A stretch of DNA of 64,000 nucleotides from Corynebacterium afermentans subsp. afermentans (GCF_030408355.1 NZ_CP046606.1:620001-684000); one strand, 5' to 3'; numbered from the stretch's first letter, positions 47,088 through 56,348 are shown. Numbers and translations: made by a program. Notes: generated by a model from the letters alone, not told the origin.

Positions 47088-48557
47088 GTGAGTACCACCA
47101 CCGGAGCAGAACTGCATAAGGACCAGCCGCAGCCGCGCGGCGCGCTGGACACCTTCTTCCACATCAGTGAGCGCGGATCCACGGTCGGCACCGAGGTGCG
47201 CGCCGGGGTAGTGACGTTCTTCGCGATGGCCTACATCGTGCTGCTCAACCCGCTGATCATCGGCACCAGCCCGGACCGCGAAGGCGTCGTCCTGGGCATC
47301 CCGCAGGTCGCCGCCGCAACGGCGCTCGCCGCCGGCGTGATGAGCATCCTGTTCGGCGTGATTGCCAAGTACCCGTTCGGCATCGCCACCGGCCTGGGCA
47401 TCAACACCCTGGTCGCGGTGACCATGGTGGGGCAGCAGGGCCTGACCTGGCCGGAGGCCATGGGCCTGGTGGTCATCGACGGCATCATCATCGTGCTGCT
47501 GGCCGTCTCCGGCTTCCGCACCGCCGTGTTCAACGCCATTCCGGATTCCATGAAGGTGGCCATGAGCGTGGGCATCGGCATGTTCATCGCCACCATCGGG
47601 CTTGTGGACGCCGGCTTTGTCCGCCGCATCCCCGACGCCGCCATGACCACCGTGCCGGTGCAGCTGGGCACCGGCGGCTCCATCTCGTCCTGGCCCACGT
47701 TCGTGTTCATCATCGGCCTGTTCATCTGCGGCTTCATGGTTGCGCGCAACATCCGCGGCGGGTTGTTCATCGGCATCTTGCTCACCACCGTCATCGCCAT
47801 GGTGGTCGAGGCACTGACGGGCGCCGGCTCCTCCGCGGACAACCCGGAGGGGTGGGGCATGGCGGTACCGGGCCTGCCGGACAGCTTCGGCGGCATCCCC
47901 GACCTGTCCATCGTGGGCAACGTGGACCTGTTCGGCGCGTTTGTGAACCTCGGCGTGATCTCCGCGTCGCTGCTCGTGTTCACCCTCGTGCTGGCCAACT
48001 TCTTCGACGCTATGGGCACCATGACCGCACTCGGCCGCCAGGCCGGGCTTACCGACGAACACGCCGTGCTGCCGGACATGAAGCGCGCCCTGGTCGTCGA
48101 AGGCTTCGGCGCTGTGGTCGGCGGCGCGACCTCGGCATCGTCGAATACCGTGTTCGTCGATTCCTCCGCCGGTATCGCGGACGGTGCGCGCACCGGCCTG
48201 GCCAACGTTGTCACCGGCGTGCTGTTCCTCGTCGCGATGTTTTTCACCCCGCTGTATGAGATCGTGCCTATCGAGGCCGCAGCCCCCGTGCTCGTGGTCG
48301 TCGGTGCGCTGATGATGATGCAGGTCGGCCAGATCGAGTGGTCCGAGTTCACGATCGCCCTGCCGGCGTTTCTGACCATCGTGACCATGCCGCTGACCTA
48401 CTCCATCGCCAACGGCATCGGCGTCGGCTTCATCTCCTTTGCCCTGATGAGCCTGTTCGCCGGCAAGGCAAAAGAGATCCACTGGATCATGTGGCTCATC
48501 TCCGCGCTGTTCGTGGTGTACTTCGCGCAGGGCCCGATCATGGCGGCGCTGAGCTAA
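47088..48557 (+). CDS. NCS2 family purine permease (AzgA/PbuG-like)
   Basis: 489-aa transporter with about 13 TM segments, probably for guanine/hypoxanthine. FFHISERGSTVGTEVRAGVVTFFAMAYIVLLNPLIIG is the AzgA-type N-terminus, FGIATGLGINTLVAVTM and ANFFDAMGTMTALGRQAGL carry conserved NCS2 residues, and SASSNTVFVDSSAGIADGARTGLANVVTG is the substrate-site loop (usually ES/DS-SAGV). Start GTG 47088. The next gene begins immediately after its stop, so the two may be co-transcribed. Confidence 0.9.
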   Translation: MSTTTGAELHKDQPQPRGALDTFFHISERGSTVGTEVRAGVVTFFAMAYIVLLNPLIIGTSPDREGVVLGIPQVAAATALAAGVMSILFGVIAKYPFGIATGLGINTLVAVTMVGQQGLTWPEAMGLVVIDGIIIVLLAVSGFRTAVFNAIPDSMKVAMSVGIGMFIATIGLVDAGFVRRIPDAAMTTVPVQLGTGGSISSWPTFVFIIGLFICGFMVARNIRGGLFIGILLTTVIAMVVEALTGAGSSADNPEGWGMAVPGLPDSFGGIPDLSIVGNVDLFGAFVNLGVISASLLVFTLVLANFFDAMGTMTALGRQAGLTDEHAVLPDMKRALVVEGFGAVVGGATSASSNTVFVDSSAGIADGARTGLANVVTGVLFLVAMFFTPLYEIVPIEAAAPVLVVVGALMMMQVGQIEWSEFTIALPAFLTIVTMPLTYSIANGIGVGFISFALMSLFAGKAKEIHWIMWLISALFVVYFAQGPIMAALS

Positions 48558-49358
48558 ATGCTTGTGCCTATCGACGACCCGTCGGACCCCCGCCTCGACG
48601 ACATCCGCGACCTGAAGCATTCGGACAGGGAAAAAGGGCTCGTCTTCGCTGAGGGGCCGCTCGTGGCCGGACGGCTGGTGGAATCCCGATTCCCAGTTCG
48701 CGCCGTGTTCGGCTTCGGTGGGCGGCTGGAGTCTTTCATGGCCGATTACGGCGACGAGCTCGAGCGCCGCGGCGTGCCGGTCTACCAGATCACCCGCGGC
48801 ATCATGGGGGAGGTTGCCGGCTACGACATGCACCGCGGGTTGCTGGTCTCCGCCGACAAGCCGGAGCCGCTGTCCGTCGCCGAGGTGCTCGACGGCGCGC
48901 GCACCCTCGTGATTCTGGAAGGCGTGGGCGACCACGAGAACATCGGGTCCATCTTCCGCAACGCCGCCGGCATGGGCGTCGACGGCGTGCTCTTCGGCGC
49001 CGCCACCGCCGACCCGCTGTACCGGCGCAGCGTGCGCGTGTCCATGGGGCACGTGCTGCGCACCCCGTTCGCGCACCTCGACGGCACGACGACGACGTGG
49101 CAGCGCTCGCTGGAGCAGCTGCGCGAGGCCGGCTGGTGGCTCATCTCGCTCACCCCGGCCGACGACGCTGTCGAGCTGAAAGACGCGATCCAGGGCCACG
49201 ACAAGGTGGCCTTCCTAGTCGGTGGGGAGGGCCCCGGCCTGACTCCGCACGCGATGCGCGCCACTGACGTGCGCGCCAAGATCCCCATGGCGCCGGGGAC
49301 GGACTCGCTCAACGTCGCGACGTCCGCCGCGATCGCGTTCTACGAAAGGAATCGCTAG
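48558..49358 (+). CDS. TrmH/SpoU family RNA 2'-O-methyltransferase
   Basis: 266-aa RNA methyltransferase of the knotted SPOUT fold. An N-terminal substrate-binding domain (residues 1-100; LKHSDREKGLVFAEGPLVAGRLVE) precedes the catalytic motifs LVILEGVGDHENIGSIFRNAAGMGVDGVLFG (motif 1), FLVGGEGPGLTPHAM (motif 2) and KIPMAPGTDSLNVATSAAIAFYE (motif 3). The target (rRNA or tRNA) cannot be assigned. ATG 48558 directly abuts the NCS2 stop. It overlaps the convergent DUF6928-like gene by four bases. Confidence 0.92.
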   Translation: MLVPIDDPSDPRLDDIRDLKHSDREKGLVFAEGPLVAGRLVESRFPVRAVFGFGGRLESFMADYGDELERRGVPVYQITRGIMGEVAGYDMHRGLLVSADKPEPLSVAEVLDGARTLVILEGVGDHENIGSIFRNAAGMGVDGVLFGAATADPLYRRSVRVSMGHVLRTPFAHLDGTTTTWQRSLEQLREAGWWLISLTPADDAVELKDAIQGHDKVAFLVGGEGPGLTPHAMRATDVRAKIPMAPGTDSLNVATSAAIAFYERNR

Positions 49359-50200
49359 CGGTCGAAGTGGCGGATGCGCTCCGAAAGCGCCTTCCACAAT
49401 TCCGTCGCGCGTGCGCGCAGGCCCCGGCCGACGCGTTTCGCGGCGGCCACGGAGGCGTCGGCAAGCTCGGCGAACTCGTCGCCGCGCTGGTCGTCGGGGG
49501 CGTCCTCGTAGTCGTCGTACGCCTTCGACTTCTCCGCGAACTTCGCGGCCACTGCGTCCACCGACTTCACCGCGGGCGTTTTCTTTTCCTCGATCTTCGG
49601 CTCGGGGCGGCCGTCCACCGCGTAGCCGACGACGTTGATGTCGGGGCCATCCTCGCCAATGTCCACGCCCAGCCAGTGGCGCTCAGCCGACAGCGCTAGG
49701 TCGCGCGGCTCGAACGGCAGTGAGATGCCGCCGGCCGCCTCGGCGCGCTCGCCCGCCCAGTACGGTGCCTCGAACGGCTCCGGCAGACCGAGGTCCTCGA
49801 TGACCTGGGTGCGGGTAGCGCTGAAGCTGCGCACCGCGGTCTCGCCGGTGAAGTGCGCGAACCCGCCGTAGTCGCTGTCCGTGCCGGTCGCGATGACAAA
49901 CACGTCAGAGGCGGGAAGGACCGAATGCCACGGGGTTGTGGTGGACAGGGCCGAGGCGTTGTCGACAAGCATCCGCACCACCGAGACCCCAGGAAAGCCC
50001 GCGATGTAGAACTCGTCGCGGCTCGGCACCGAGGAGCGGTTCAGCGGAAACGAGCCGATCGGGGTGATCGGCCATGCCGGGTTGACCTGGGAAAGCAGCT
50101 TGCGGCCGAACCCGCGGTCGGCCTTCGGCTCGCGCTCGAGCACGCCGGCCGGGTCGGCGGTGTTGACAAACCAAAGCGTAAGAACCGCTGGGAAACTCAT
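49355..50200 (-). CDS. DUF6928-like protein
   Basis: 281-aa protein without signal peptide or TM segments. The N-terminus MSFPAVLTLWFVNTADPAGVLEREPKADRGFGRKLLSQVNPAWPITPIG and the central FYIAGFPGVSVVRMLVDNASALSTTTPWHSVLPASDVFVIATGTDSDYGGFAHF match the actinobacterial DUF6928 pattern. HWLGVDIGEDGPDINVVGYAVDGRPEP closes the domain, and a basic/acidic tail follows. The function is unknown. Start ATG 50200 after TTAGGATG; a GTG six bases upstream is in frame. Confidence 0.72.
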   Translation of the reverse strand: MSFPAVLTLWFVNTADPAGVLEREPKADRGFGRKLLSQVNPAWPITPIGSFPLNRSSVPSRDEFYIAGFPGVSVVRMLVDNASALSTTTPWHSVLPASDVFVIATGTDSDYGGFAHFTGETAVRSFSATRTQVIEDLGLPEPFEAPYWAGERAEAAGGISLPFEPRDLALSAERHWLGVDIGEDGPDINVVGYAVDGRPEPKIEEKKTPAVKSVDAVAAKFAEKSKAYDDYEDAPDDQRGDEFAELADASVAAAKRVGRGLRARATELWKALSERIRHFDR

Positions 50201-50218
50201 GCACACATCCTAAGGTGC

Positions 50219-51253
50219 TCAGCGCTTCGGGCGCTTGGTGTTCGTGCGAACCCCCAGCAACACGTCCTCCCAGTGCGGGGTGACAGCCTTGCGGCGGCGC
50301 TTCTTCGGCTGCTTCTCCTCGTCCGGGTGGCGCAGGAAGTCGCCCTCGAGCACATCGTCTCGCGTATCGACGACCTCCGGGTTGCCCTCCACCGGCAACT
50401 CCGTGACATCAGCTTCTGGGGCTGCTTGAGGCCCAGTGGCGCTGGTGGGGTCGTACACGTCGTAGTCGCCGCCGTCGTCACTGACGTCGGCACGCACCGC
50501 CGACAGTGAACGCACCGGCTGCGCGAAATCGGGATCCGTCAGGTCCGCGGCCATGGCGTTGCGCGCCTCCGTTTGGGCGGCGGAGCCCATGGAACGCTTG
50601 AAGGTCCACAGCGCCTCGTTCTCCGTCAGCCCGGCCTTCCAGGTGACGTGGACGACCCAGCTGTCGCCTTGCTCGCGGGTGGCGTCCCATTCCGCGTCGC
50701 TGATCGAGTGCCCGCGGGCCGCGAACGCGGTGGCGAGGATCTCGAACAGGGTCTGCTTCGCGGGGCCGTCCTCGCGCACCGGGTGGGACTGCTTCGCAGC
50801 CTCCGCCACCTGGGCGCGCTCCAGCAGCACCGGGTGGGCGTACACATCGAGGCGGCTTTCGGCCACGCCCATCTCCTCGGCCAGCGCGGCGGCGGTGGCG
50901 CCGGCGCGCAGGCGCGCCTGGATCTCGTTCGGGCGCATGGACAGGGGAGTGGCGTAGAGCGGGTCCGGCTCCGGCAGGGAGCGCTCCACCGGCGCGGGCG
51001 CTGGCTTTTGGGCAGCGGGTTCCTCTACTTCGGCGGATTCGGTCTCGGGCTCGTCGGCGGTCGTGTCCAACGTCGTGTCCAACACGGTCACCCCGGTGTC
51101 GCGGTCGGGGGTGGAGGGGGAGGTGGTAGAAGCGCCGTCGATAAGCGAGGGCTCAAGCTCGGTGCGCGCCAACTGGTAGCGCATCCCGTTATCGTCGCGG
51201 AGGACGAAAAACGTCTCCGTCGACTCGTCTTCCAAGAAGTACAGCTCGCGCAT
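50219..51253 (-). CDS. sepH: SepH septation protein
   Basis: 344-aa actinobacterial division protein (DUF3071) that helps FtsZ assemble. The N-terminal MRELYFLEDESTETFFVLRDDNGMRYQLARTELEPSL is the signature start. The HTH-like region is IQARLRAGATAAALAEEMGVAESRLDVYAHPVLLERAQVAEAA, followed by the conserved ISDAEWDATREQGDSWVVHVTWKAG. The C-terminal ~110 residues are acidic and then basic (HPDEEKQPKKRRRKAVTPHWEDVLLGVRTN), a conserved SepH end. It is divergent from gltA with 209 bp between. Confidence 0.9.
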   Translation of the reverse strand: MRELYFLEDESTETFFVLRDDNGMRYQLARTELEPSLIDGASTTSPSTPDRDTGVTVLDTTLDTTADEPETESAEVEEPAAQKPAPAPVERSLPEPDPLYATPLSMRPNEIQARLRAGATAAALAEEMGVAESRLDVYAHPVLLERAQVAEAAKQSHPVREDGPAKQTLFEILATAFAARGHSISDAEWDATREQGDSWVVHVTWKAGLTENEALWTFKRSMGSAAQTEARNAMAADLTDPDFAQPVRSLSAVRADVSDDGGDYDVYDPTSATGPQAAPEADVTELPVEGNPEVVDTRDDVLEGDFLRHPDEEKQPKKRRRKAVTPHWEDVLLGVRTNTKRPKR

Positions 51254-51359
51254 ACGTCACCTTTCCGCCGGGCAGATACCCGACCAGCTTAACGGACAAG
51301 CTCGCACCTGCGGGCGTACCCGCCCGGTTCTCTGTGGTGTGTCCAGGGAGCTGCCGTTG

Positions 51360-51390
51360 TTGTCAGACGCGTCACAAACTTTGATACAGT
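51360..51390 (+). promoter_or_regulatory. Candidate gltA promoter
   Basis: TTGTCA (51360-51365) and TACAGT (51385-51390) are 19 bases apart, ~75 bases before the gltA start. The spacing is wide, so this is only a plausible promoter. No clear RamA, RamB or GlxR site was identified by eye. Confidence 0.35.
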
Positions 51391-51462
51391 GCCTTACGTA
51401 AAAACAGGTTGCCGGGAGCTATCCCAAAGACAGCCGAGAAAACTACCTGGAAGGGGACATCA

Positions 51463-52758
51463 GTGGCTACTGAGAACAAGGATAAGGCCGTACTCCACTA
51501 CCCGGGCGGCGAGTACGAGATGGACATCATGCACGCCGCCGAAGGCAACGACGGCGTCGTGCTGGGCAAGCTTCTCGGCGAGACCGGCCTGGTCACCTTC
51601 GACCCCGGCTACGTTTCCACCGGCTCCACCGAGTCCAAGATCACCTACATCGACGGCGAGGCAGGCATCCTGCGCTACCGCGGCTACGACATCGCCGACC
51701 TGGCAGAAAACGCCACCTTCAACGAGGTGTCCTACCTGCTGATCAACGGTGAGCTGCCCACCACCGACGAGCTGGAGCACTTCAACTCCGACCTGCGCCA
51801 CCACACCCTGCTGGACGAGGACTTCAAGGCCGCATTCAACATCTTCCCGCGCAACGCACACCCGATGGCCGTGCTCGCCTCCTCGGTGAACATTCTCTCC
51901 GCCTACTACCAGGACCAGCTTGACCCGCTGGACGAGGAGCAGCTGGACAAGGCAACCGTGCGCCTGATGGCCAAGGTGCCGATGCTCGCCGCGTACGCCT
52001 ACCGCGCATCCCGCGGCAAGCCGTACATGTACCCGGACAACTCCCTGAACCCGCGCGAGAACTTCATGCGCATGATGTTCGGGTACCCGACCGAGGACTA
52101 CCACGTCGATCCGGTGCTGACCAAGGCCCTGGACAAGCTGCTCATCCTGCACGCGGACCACGAGCAGAACTGCTCCACCTCCACCGTGCGCATGATCGCC
52201 TCCGCCCAGGCCAACATGTTCGTCTCCATCGCAGGCGGCATCAACGCCCTGGCAGGCCCGCTGCACGGCGGCGCAAACCAGGCGGTGCTGGAGATGCTCG
52301 AGGACATCAAGAACAACCACGACGGCGACGCCACCGACTTCATGAACCGCGTGAAGAACAAGGAAAAGGGCGTGCGCCTGATGGGCTTCGGCCACCGCGT
52401 GTACAAGAACTACGACCCGCGCGCGGCAATTGTGAAGGACACCGCACACGAGGTGCTCGAGCACCTCGGCGGCGACGAGCTGCTGGACCTGGCCATGAAG
52501 CTCGAGGAGATCGCGCTGAACGACGAGTACTTCATCCAGCGCAAGCTCTACCCGAACGTGGACTTCTACACCGGCCTGATCTACCGCGCCATGGGCTTCC
52601 CGACGGACTTCTTCACCGTCCTGTTCGCCATCGGCCGCCTGCCGGGCTGGATCGCCCAGTACCGCGAGCAGCTCGAGATGAACACGAAGATCAACCGCCC
52701 GCGCCAGATCTACACCGGCTACCAGCAGCGCGACTTCGTGCCGCGCGACCAGCGCTAG
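51463..52758 (+). CDS. gltA: Citrate synthase
   Basis: 431-aa type II citrate synthase, the entry enzyme of the TCA cycle (oxaloacetate + acetyl-CoA). Catalytic histidines are seen in LHADHEQNCSTSTVR and GPLHGGANQAVLEML, and the Asp in ...FYTGLIYRAMGFPTDFFTVLFA. MGFGHRVYKNYDPRA is the family signature. Start GTG 51463 (MATENKDKAVLHYPGG) follows GAAGGGGAC. A strong terminator follows. Acetate-type uptake genes lie 1.5 kb downstream. Confidence 0.96.
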   Translation: MATENKDKAVLHYPGGEYEMDIMHAAEGNDGVVLGKLLGETGLVTFDPGYVSTGSTESKITYIDGEAGILRYRGYDIADLAENATFNEVSYLLINGELPTTDELEHFNSDLRHHTLLDEDFKAAFNIFPRNAHPMAVLASSVNILSAYYQDQLDPLDEEQLDKATVRLMAKVPMLAAYAYRASRGKPYMYPDNSLNPRENFMRMMFGYPTEDYHVDPVLTKALDKLLILHADHEQNCSTSTVRMIASAQANMFVSIAGGINALAGPLHGGANQAVLEMLEDIKNNHDGDATDFMNRVKNKEKGVRLMGFGHRVYKNYDPRAAIVKDTAHEVLEHLGGDELLDLAMKLEEIALNDEYFIQRKLYPNVDFYTGLIYRAMGFPTDFFTVLFAIGRLPGWIAQYREQLEMNTKINRPRQIYTGYQQRDFVPRDQR

Positions 52759-52802
52759 GCGCAACCGAAGGGCGTCGATAAGCAGCATGCTTCGGTGCTC
52801 CA

Positions 52803-52858
52803 CCGCCGAGAACTGAGCTTCCCTTATAATTTCGGGAGGAAGTTCTCGGCGGTTTTGT
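52803..52858 (+). terminator. gltA terminator
   Basis: CCGCCGAGAACT (52803-52814) pairs perfectly with AGTTCTCGGCGG (52841-52852). A smaller inner stem (TTCCC/GGGA) fits in the loop, and TTTTGT follows. Confidence 0.88.
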
Positions 52859-52906
52859 ATTGGGCCGCATAACTTGCCCACATAATTTGCAAGGAGTTTC
52901 AACGCT

Positions 52907-53266
52907 ATGGAAAAGCCGTTCATCGACAAGCCGGAGGGCCCGGCGCCTGCAGACCTCGTTATTGAGGACATCACTGTCGGCGAGGGCGCAGAGGCCGTGG
53001 CCGGCGGTTTTGTCAAGGTCCACTACCTTGGCGTGGACTTTGAAACGGGCGAGGAGTTCGACTCCTCCTGGGACCGCGGCGAGGCCGCAGAGTTCCCGCT
53101 CACCGGCCTGATTCAGGGCTGGCAGGAAGGCATCCCCGGCATGAAAGTCGGCGGCCGCCGCCAGCTGACCATCCCGCCGGAGAAGGCATACGGCCCCGCG
53201 GGCGGCGGGCACCCGCTGTCCGGGCGCACCCTCGTGTTCATCATTGACCTGCTCGACGCCAGCTAG
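52907..53266 (+). CDS. FKBP-type peptidyl-prolyl isomerase
   Basis: 119-aa cytoplasmic isomerase that speeds proline cis-trans isomerisation during folding. The FKBP core is complete: VKVHYLGVDFETGEEFDSSWDRG, FPLTGLIQGWQEGIPGMKVGGRRQLTIPPEKAYGPAGGG and LVFIIDLLD. No signal peptide is seen. Start ATG 52907 after AAGGAGTTTC. The aldo/keto reductase begins 9 bases after its stop. In C. glutamicum a similar FKBP gene also follows gltA. Confidence 0.93.
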   Translation: MEKPFIDKPEGPAPADLVIEDITVGEGAEAVAGGFVKVHYLGVDFETGEEFDSSWDRGEAAEFPLTGLIQGWQEGIPGMKVGGRRQLTIPPEKAYGPAGGGHPLSGRTLVFIIDLLDAS

Positions 53267-53275
53267 GAGGCTGCC

Positions 53276-54103
53276 ATGCGCATCCCGGTCACCACACTTA
53301 ACGACGGCTACGATTTCCCCCTCCTCGGCCTCGGCACCTACAAGCTGACCGGCGACGAGGTGGAGCCCATCGTGCGCACCGCGATCGAACTCGGCTACCG
53401 CCACATCGACACCGCGGCGCTCTACGGCAACGAAGTCGAGGTGGGCAAGGCCATCAACGCCGCCATCAAGGCCGGTGACGTCACGCGCGAAGAGCTGTTT
53501 GTGACCACCAAGCTGTGGAACGACGACCAGGAGCGCGTGGCCGATGCCTACCAAGAGTCGCTCGAGCGCCTCGACCTGGAGTTCATTGACCTCTACCTCG
53601 TGCACTGGCCGTGGCCGCAGCACGGCACCTACGTGAAGGCCTTCGAACAGATCGCGGAGCTGCAGGGGATGGGCCGGCTGCAGTCTGTCGGCGTGGCCAA
53701 CTTCTACCCGGAGGTGCTCGACGAGATCATCGAGGCAACCGGCATCGCCCCGGTGCTCAACCAGGTGGAGCTGCACGCCGGGTTCACCCAGTCCGAGCTG
53801 CGCGCCTACCACGACGAGCACGGCATCTTGAGTGAGGCGTGGGCGCCGCTCGCCCGCGGCTCGAACTTCGACGACCCGGCCATCCAGGCCGTCGCCGACA
53901 AGCACGGCGCAACCGCTGCGCAGGTCTCGTTGGCGTACTTGATGCAGCTTGGCTGTTCCGTGGTGCCGAAGACCTCCAACCCGAAGCGCCTGGAGGAAAA
54001 TCTCGGCGCGGTGGGCGTCACGCTGGATAGCGAGGACGTCGCCGCCCTCGACGGTGTGAAGGGCGAGCGCCTCTCAGGCGACCCGTTGACGTTCCCCGGG
54101 TAG
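53276..54103 (+). CDS. Aldo/keto reductase
   Basis: 275-aa NADPH-dependent reductase. The catalytic tetrad is visible: Asp and Tyr in HIDTAALYGNEVEVG, Lys in VTTKLWNDD and His in LYLVHWPWP. SVGVANFYPEVL and the C-terminal VVPKTSNPKRLEENL (cofactor phosphate site) complete the family pattern. It resembles 2,5-diketo-gluconate/methylglyoxal reductases; the natural substrate is unknown. Start ATG 53276 uses TAGGAGG that includes the FKBP stop. Confidence 0.92.
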   Translation: MRIPVTTLNDGYDFPLLGLGTYKLTGDEVEPIVRTAIELGYRHIDTAALYGNEVEVGKAINAAIKAGDVTREELFVTTKLWNDDQERVADAYQESLERLDLEFIDLYLVHWPWPQHGTYVKAFEQIAELQGMGRLQSVGVANFYPEVLDEIIEATGIAPVLNQVELHAGFTQSELRAYHDEHGILSEAWAPLARGSNFDDPAIQAVADKHGATAAQVSLAYLMQLGCSVVPKTSNPKRLEENLGAVGVTLDSEDVAALDGVKGERLSGDPLTFPG

Positions 54104-54118
54104 GGGAGCGGTTTTTCA

Positions 54119-54155
54119 CCACCCGGTTGCGTTGCTCGCAGCCGGGTGGTTTTTC
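54119..54155 (+). terminator. Terminator after the aldo/keto reductase
   Basis: CCACCCGG (54119-54126) pairs with CCGGGTGG (54142-54149) with further pairing of TTGC/GCA inside, followed by TTTTTCTTT. Confidence 0.85.
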
Positions 54156-54179
54156 TTTGCGCGAAAAGTGAAAGAGAGT

Positions 54180-54193
54180 TGTGGAACACCACA
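54180..54193. promoter_or_regulatory. Inverted repeat upstream of the DUF485-symporter operon
   Basis: TGTGG-AACA-CCACA lies ~105 bases upstream of the first gene. The arms recall CRP/GlxR half-sites but the spacing is two bases short of TGTGA-N6-TCACA. Operon homologues in C. glutamicum are under carbon-source regulators, so some operator is expected here; this one is only a candidate. Confidence 0.3.
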
Positions 54194-54296
54194 TATGCGA
54201 CTGTGTGGTAGGTTACATTCACATTGTTGAGTCGGAGATCACATAATTCCGGCGCGGCAAAGACCATCTATCCGTGCACAAGAAAGGATCGAGGCC

Positions 54297-54635
54297 ATGG
54301 CCGGTTCCACCGCTGTTCCGCAACGCCGCGAGCCAACTCCTGATGAGTTCGTGGCCATGCAGCAAAGCCCCGAATTCCAGGACCTGCGAGGCACGTTCCG
54401 CGGATTCACCTTCCCGGTGATGATCGCGGCGTTCCTCTGGTACGTCTTCTACGTCGTCTTCGCCACCTTCGCCCCCGACGTGATGGCCAAGGACTTCCTC
54501 GGCCTCAACGTCGGCCTCTGGCTCGGTTTGGCGCAGTTTTTCACCACGTTTTTGATCACCTGGATCTACGTCTCGTGGGCGAACAAGAACATCGAGCCGC
54601 GCGCGGCTCATATCCGCGAAGAGATGGAGGGCTAA
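54297..54635 (+). CDS. DUF485 membrane protein, symporter partner
   Basis: 112-aa protein with two TM segments: FTFPVMIAAFLWYVFYVVFATF and VGLWLGLAQFFTTFLITWIYVSWA. The flanks (SPEFQDLRGTFRGF and NKNIEPRAAHIREEMEG) are the DUF485 hallmarks. Such proteins are encoded next to ActP-type acetate/monocarboxylate symporters and are thought to support them. Start ATG 54297 after AGAAAGGATCGAGG. The symporter begins three bases after its stop. Confidence 0.92.
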   Translation: MAGSTAVPQRREPTPDEFVAMQQSPEFQDLRGTFRGFTFPVMIAAFLWYVFYVVFATFAPDVMAKDFLGLNVGLWLGLAQFFTTFLITWIYVSWANKNIEPRAAHIREEMEG

Positions 54636-54638
54636 ACC

Positions 54639-56288
54639 ATGCAGACCCACCTGTTTGCAGCCGACGCCGGGGAAGCAGCCGGCAACCCGCTGCTCAACAT
54701 CGCCATTTTCGCCGCCTTCATCGTGGTCACCCTCTACATCGTGACCCGTGCCGGCAAGACCACAAGCGAATCCGCGGACTTCTACACCGGCGGTGCGTCG
54801 TTTAGCGGCACGCAAAACGGCCTCGCCATCGCCGGCGACTATCTTTCCGCCGCATCCTTCCTCGGCATCGTCGGCTCGATCGCGCTCAACGGCTACGACG
54901 GCTTCCTGTACTCCATCGGCTTCTTCGTCGCGTGGCTGGTTGCGCTGCTGCTGGTGGCGGAGCCGCTGCGCAACGTCGGCCGCTTCACCATGGCCGACGT
55001 GCTGTCGTTCCGCCTGCGCCAGAAGCCGGTGCGCGTGGCCGCGGCGTTTGGCACCCTGTTCGTGTCGCTGTTCTACCTCATCGCCCAGATGGCTGGTGCG
55101 GGCTCCCTGGTGTCCGTGCTGCTGAACCTGCACTCCTTTACCGCGCAGGCGATCTGCGTGGGCATCGTCGGCGTGATCATGATCATCTACGTCCTCGTCG
55201 GCGGCATGAAAGGCACCACGTACGTGCAGATGATCAAGGCCGTGCTGCTCATCGCCGGCGTGCTGATCATGTCGGTGCTGGCGTTCATCATGGCCAAGGG
55301 CGGCCTGACCGCGGTGTTCGACCAGGCCATCGACACCCACTCCGCGTCCAGCTACCTCGCGGAGAGCGGCTACGAGGCCGAGGAGATTATGAAGCCGGGC
55401 CTGAAATACGGCGAGACTACCACTTCCAAGCTGGACTTCATCTCCCTCGGACTCTCCCTGGTGCTCGGTACCGCAGGTCTGCCGCACGTGCTCATGCGCT
55501 TCTACACCGTGCCTACCGCAAAGGAGGCGCGTAAGTCCGTGACCTGGGCGATCGTGCTCATCGGCTCCTTCTACTTGCTCACCCTGATCCTGGGCTACGC
55601 CGCGGCCGCCTTCGTCGGCCCGGATCGCATTCTCGCAGCCCCCGGCGGCGCGAACTCGGCGGCCCCGCTGCTCGCATTCGAGCTCGGCGGTTCCATCTTC
55701 ATGGCGCTGATTTCCGCAGTCGCCTTTGCGACGGTGCTTGCGGTCGTCGCCGGCCTGGCCATCACTGCCTCCGCATCCATCGCCCACGACATCTACGACG
55801 CAGTGCTTCGCGACGGCCAGGCCACCGAGGAAGAGCAGGTCCGCGTCTCCCGCATCACCGTGGTTGTGCTGGGTATCGTCTCCATCATCCTGGGCATCCT
55901 GGCGATGCAGCAAAACGTGGCCTTCCTGGTCTCCCTGGCGTTCGCCGTCGCGGCGTCCGCGAACCTGCCGACCATCCTGTACTCCCTGTACTGGAAGCGC
56001 TTCAACACCACCGGCGCGGTGGCGTCGATCTACACCGGCCTGATCTCCGCCCTGGTGCTGATCGCTCTGTCGCCGGCGGTCTCCGGCAGCCCGACCGCTA
56101 TGTTCCCCAACGCCGACTGGTCCATCTTCCCGCTGACCAGCCCGGGCTTGGTGTCTATCCCGCTCGGCTTCCTCGCCGGCATTGTCGGCACCTACCTGGG
56201 CAAGCCGGACAACTTCGATGAGCTGCAGGCCGAGATGGAGGTCCGCTCGCTGACCGGCGTCGGCGTCGAGGCCCCCGTCGACCACTAA
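54639..56288 (+). CDS. Monocarboxylate/acetate:cation symporter (MctC/ActP-like, SSS family)
   Basis: 549-aa sodium:solute symporter with about 13 TM segments. FYTGGASFSGTQNGLAIAGDYLSAASFLGIVGSIALNGYDGFLYSIGF is the ActP/MctC signature, and GMKGTTYVQMIKAVLLIAGVLIMS and AGLPHVLMRFYTVPTAKEARKS are also conserved. In C. glutamicum the matching pair next to the gltA region is mctC, which imports acetate, propionate and pyruvate. Start ATG 54639 after GATGGAGGG. Its location near gltA fits growth on acetate. Confidence 0.92.
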   Translation: MQTHLFAADAGEAAGNPLLNIAIFAAFIVVTLYIVTRAGKTTSESADFYTGGASFSGTQNGLAIAGDYLSAASFLGIVGSIALNGYDGFLYSIGFFVAWLVALLLVAEPLRNVGRFTMADVLSFRLRQKPVRVAAAFGTLFVSLFYLIAQMAGAGSLVSVLLNLHSFTAQAICVGIVGVIMIIYVLVGGMKGTTYVQMIKAVLLIAGVLIMSVLAFIMAKGGLTAVFDQAIDTHSASSYLAESGYEAEEIMKPGLKYGETTTSKLDFISLGLSLVLGTAGLPHVLMRFYTVPTAKEARKSVTWAIVLIGSFYLLTLILGYAAAAFVGPDRILAAPGGANSAAPLLAFELGGSIFMALISAVAFATVLAVVAGLAITASASIAHDIYDAVLRDGQATEEEQVRVSRITVVVLGIVSIILGILAMQQNVAFLVSLAFAVAASANLPTILYSLYWKRFNTTGAVASIYTGLISALVLIALSPAVSGSPTAMFPNADWSIFPLTSPGLVSIPLGFLAGIVGTYLGKPDNFDELQAEMEVRSLTGVGVEAPVDH

Positions 56289-56311
56289 GGCTGAGCGCTA
56301 GCTCGAAAACA

Positions 56312-56345
56312 AAAACGGCCCGGAGGTTCCGGGCCGTTTTTCGTT
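56312..56345 (+). terminator. Bidirectional terminator between symporter and DUF1906 gene
   Basis: AAAACGGCCCGG (56312-56323) pairs perfectly with CCGGGCCGTTTT (56329-56340). A T-run follows on the plus strand and, because A-rich bases precede it, on the minus strand too. It serves both convergent genes. Confidence 0.92.
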
Positions 56346-56348
56346 GCG

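Noticed and set aside
46791..49199. 802-codon minus-strand frame
   Set aside because: Antisense to DUF3027, the NCS2 permease and the TrmH-like gene, each of which has clear motifs. It is a GC-rich shadow frame.
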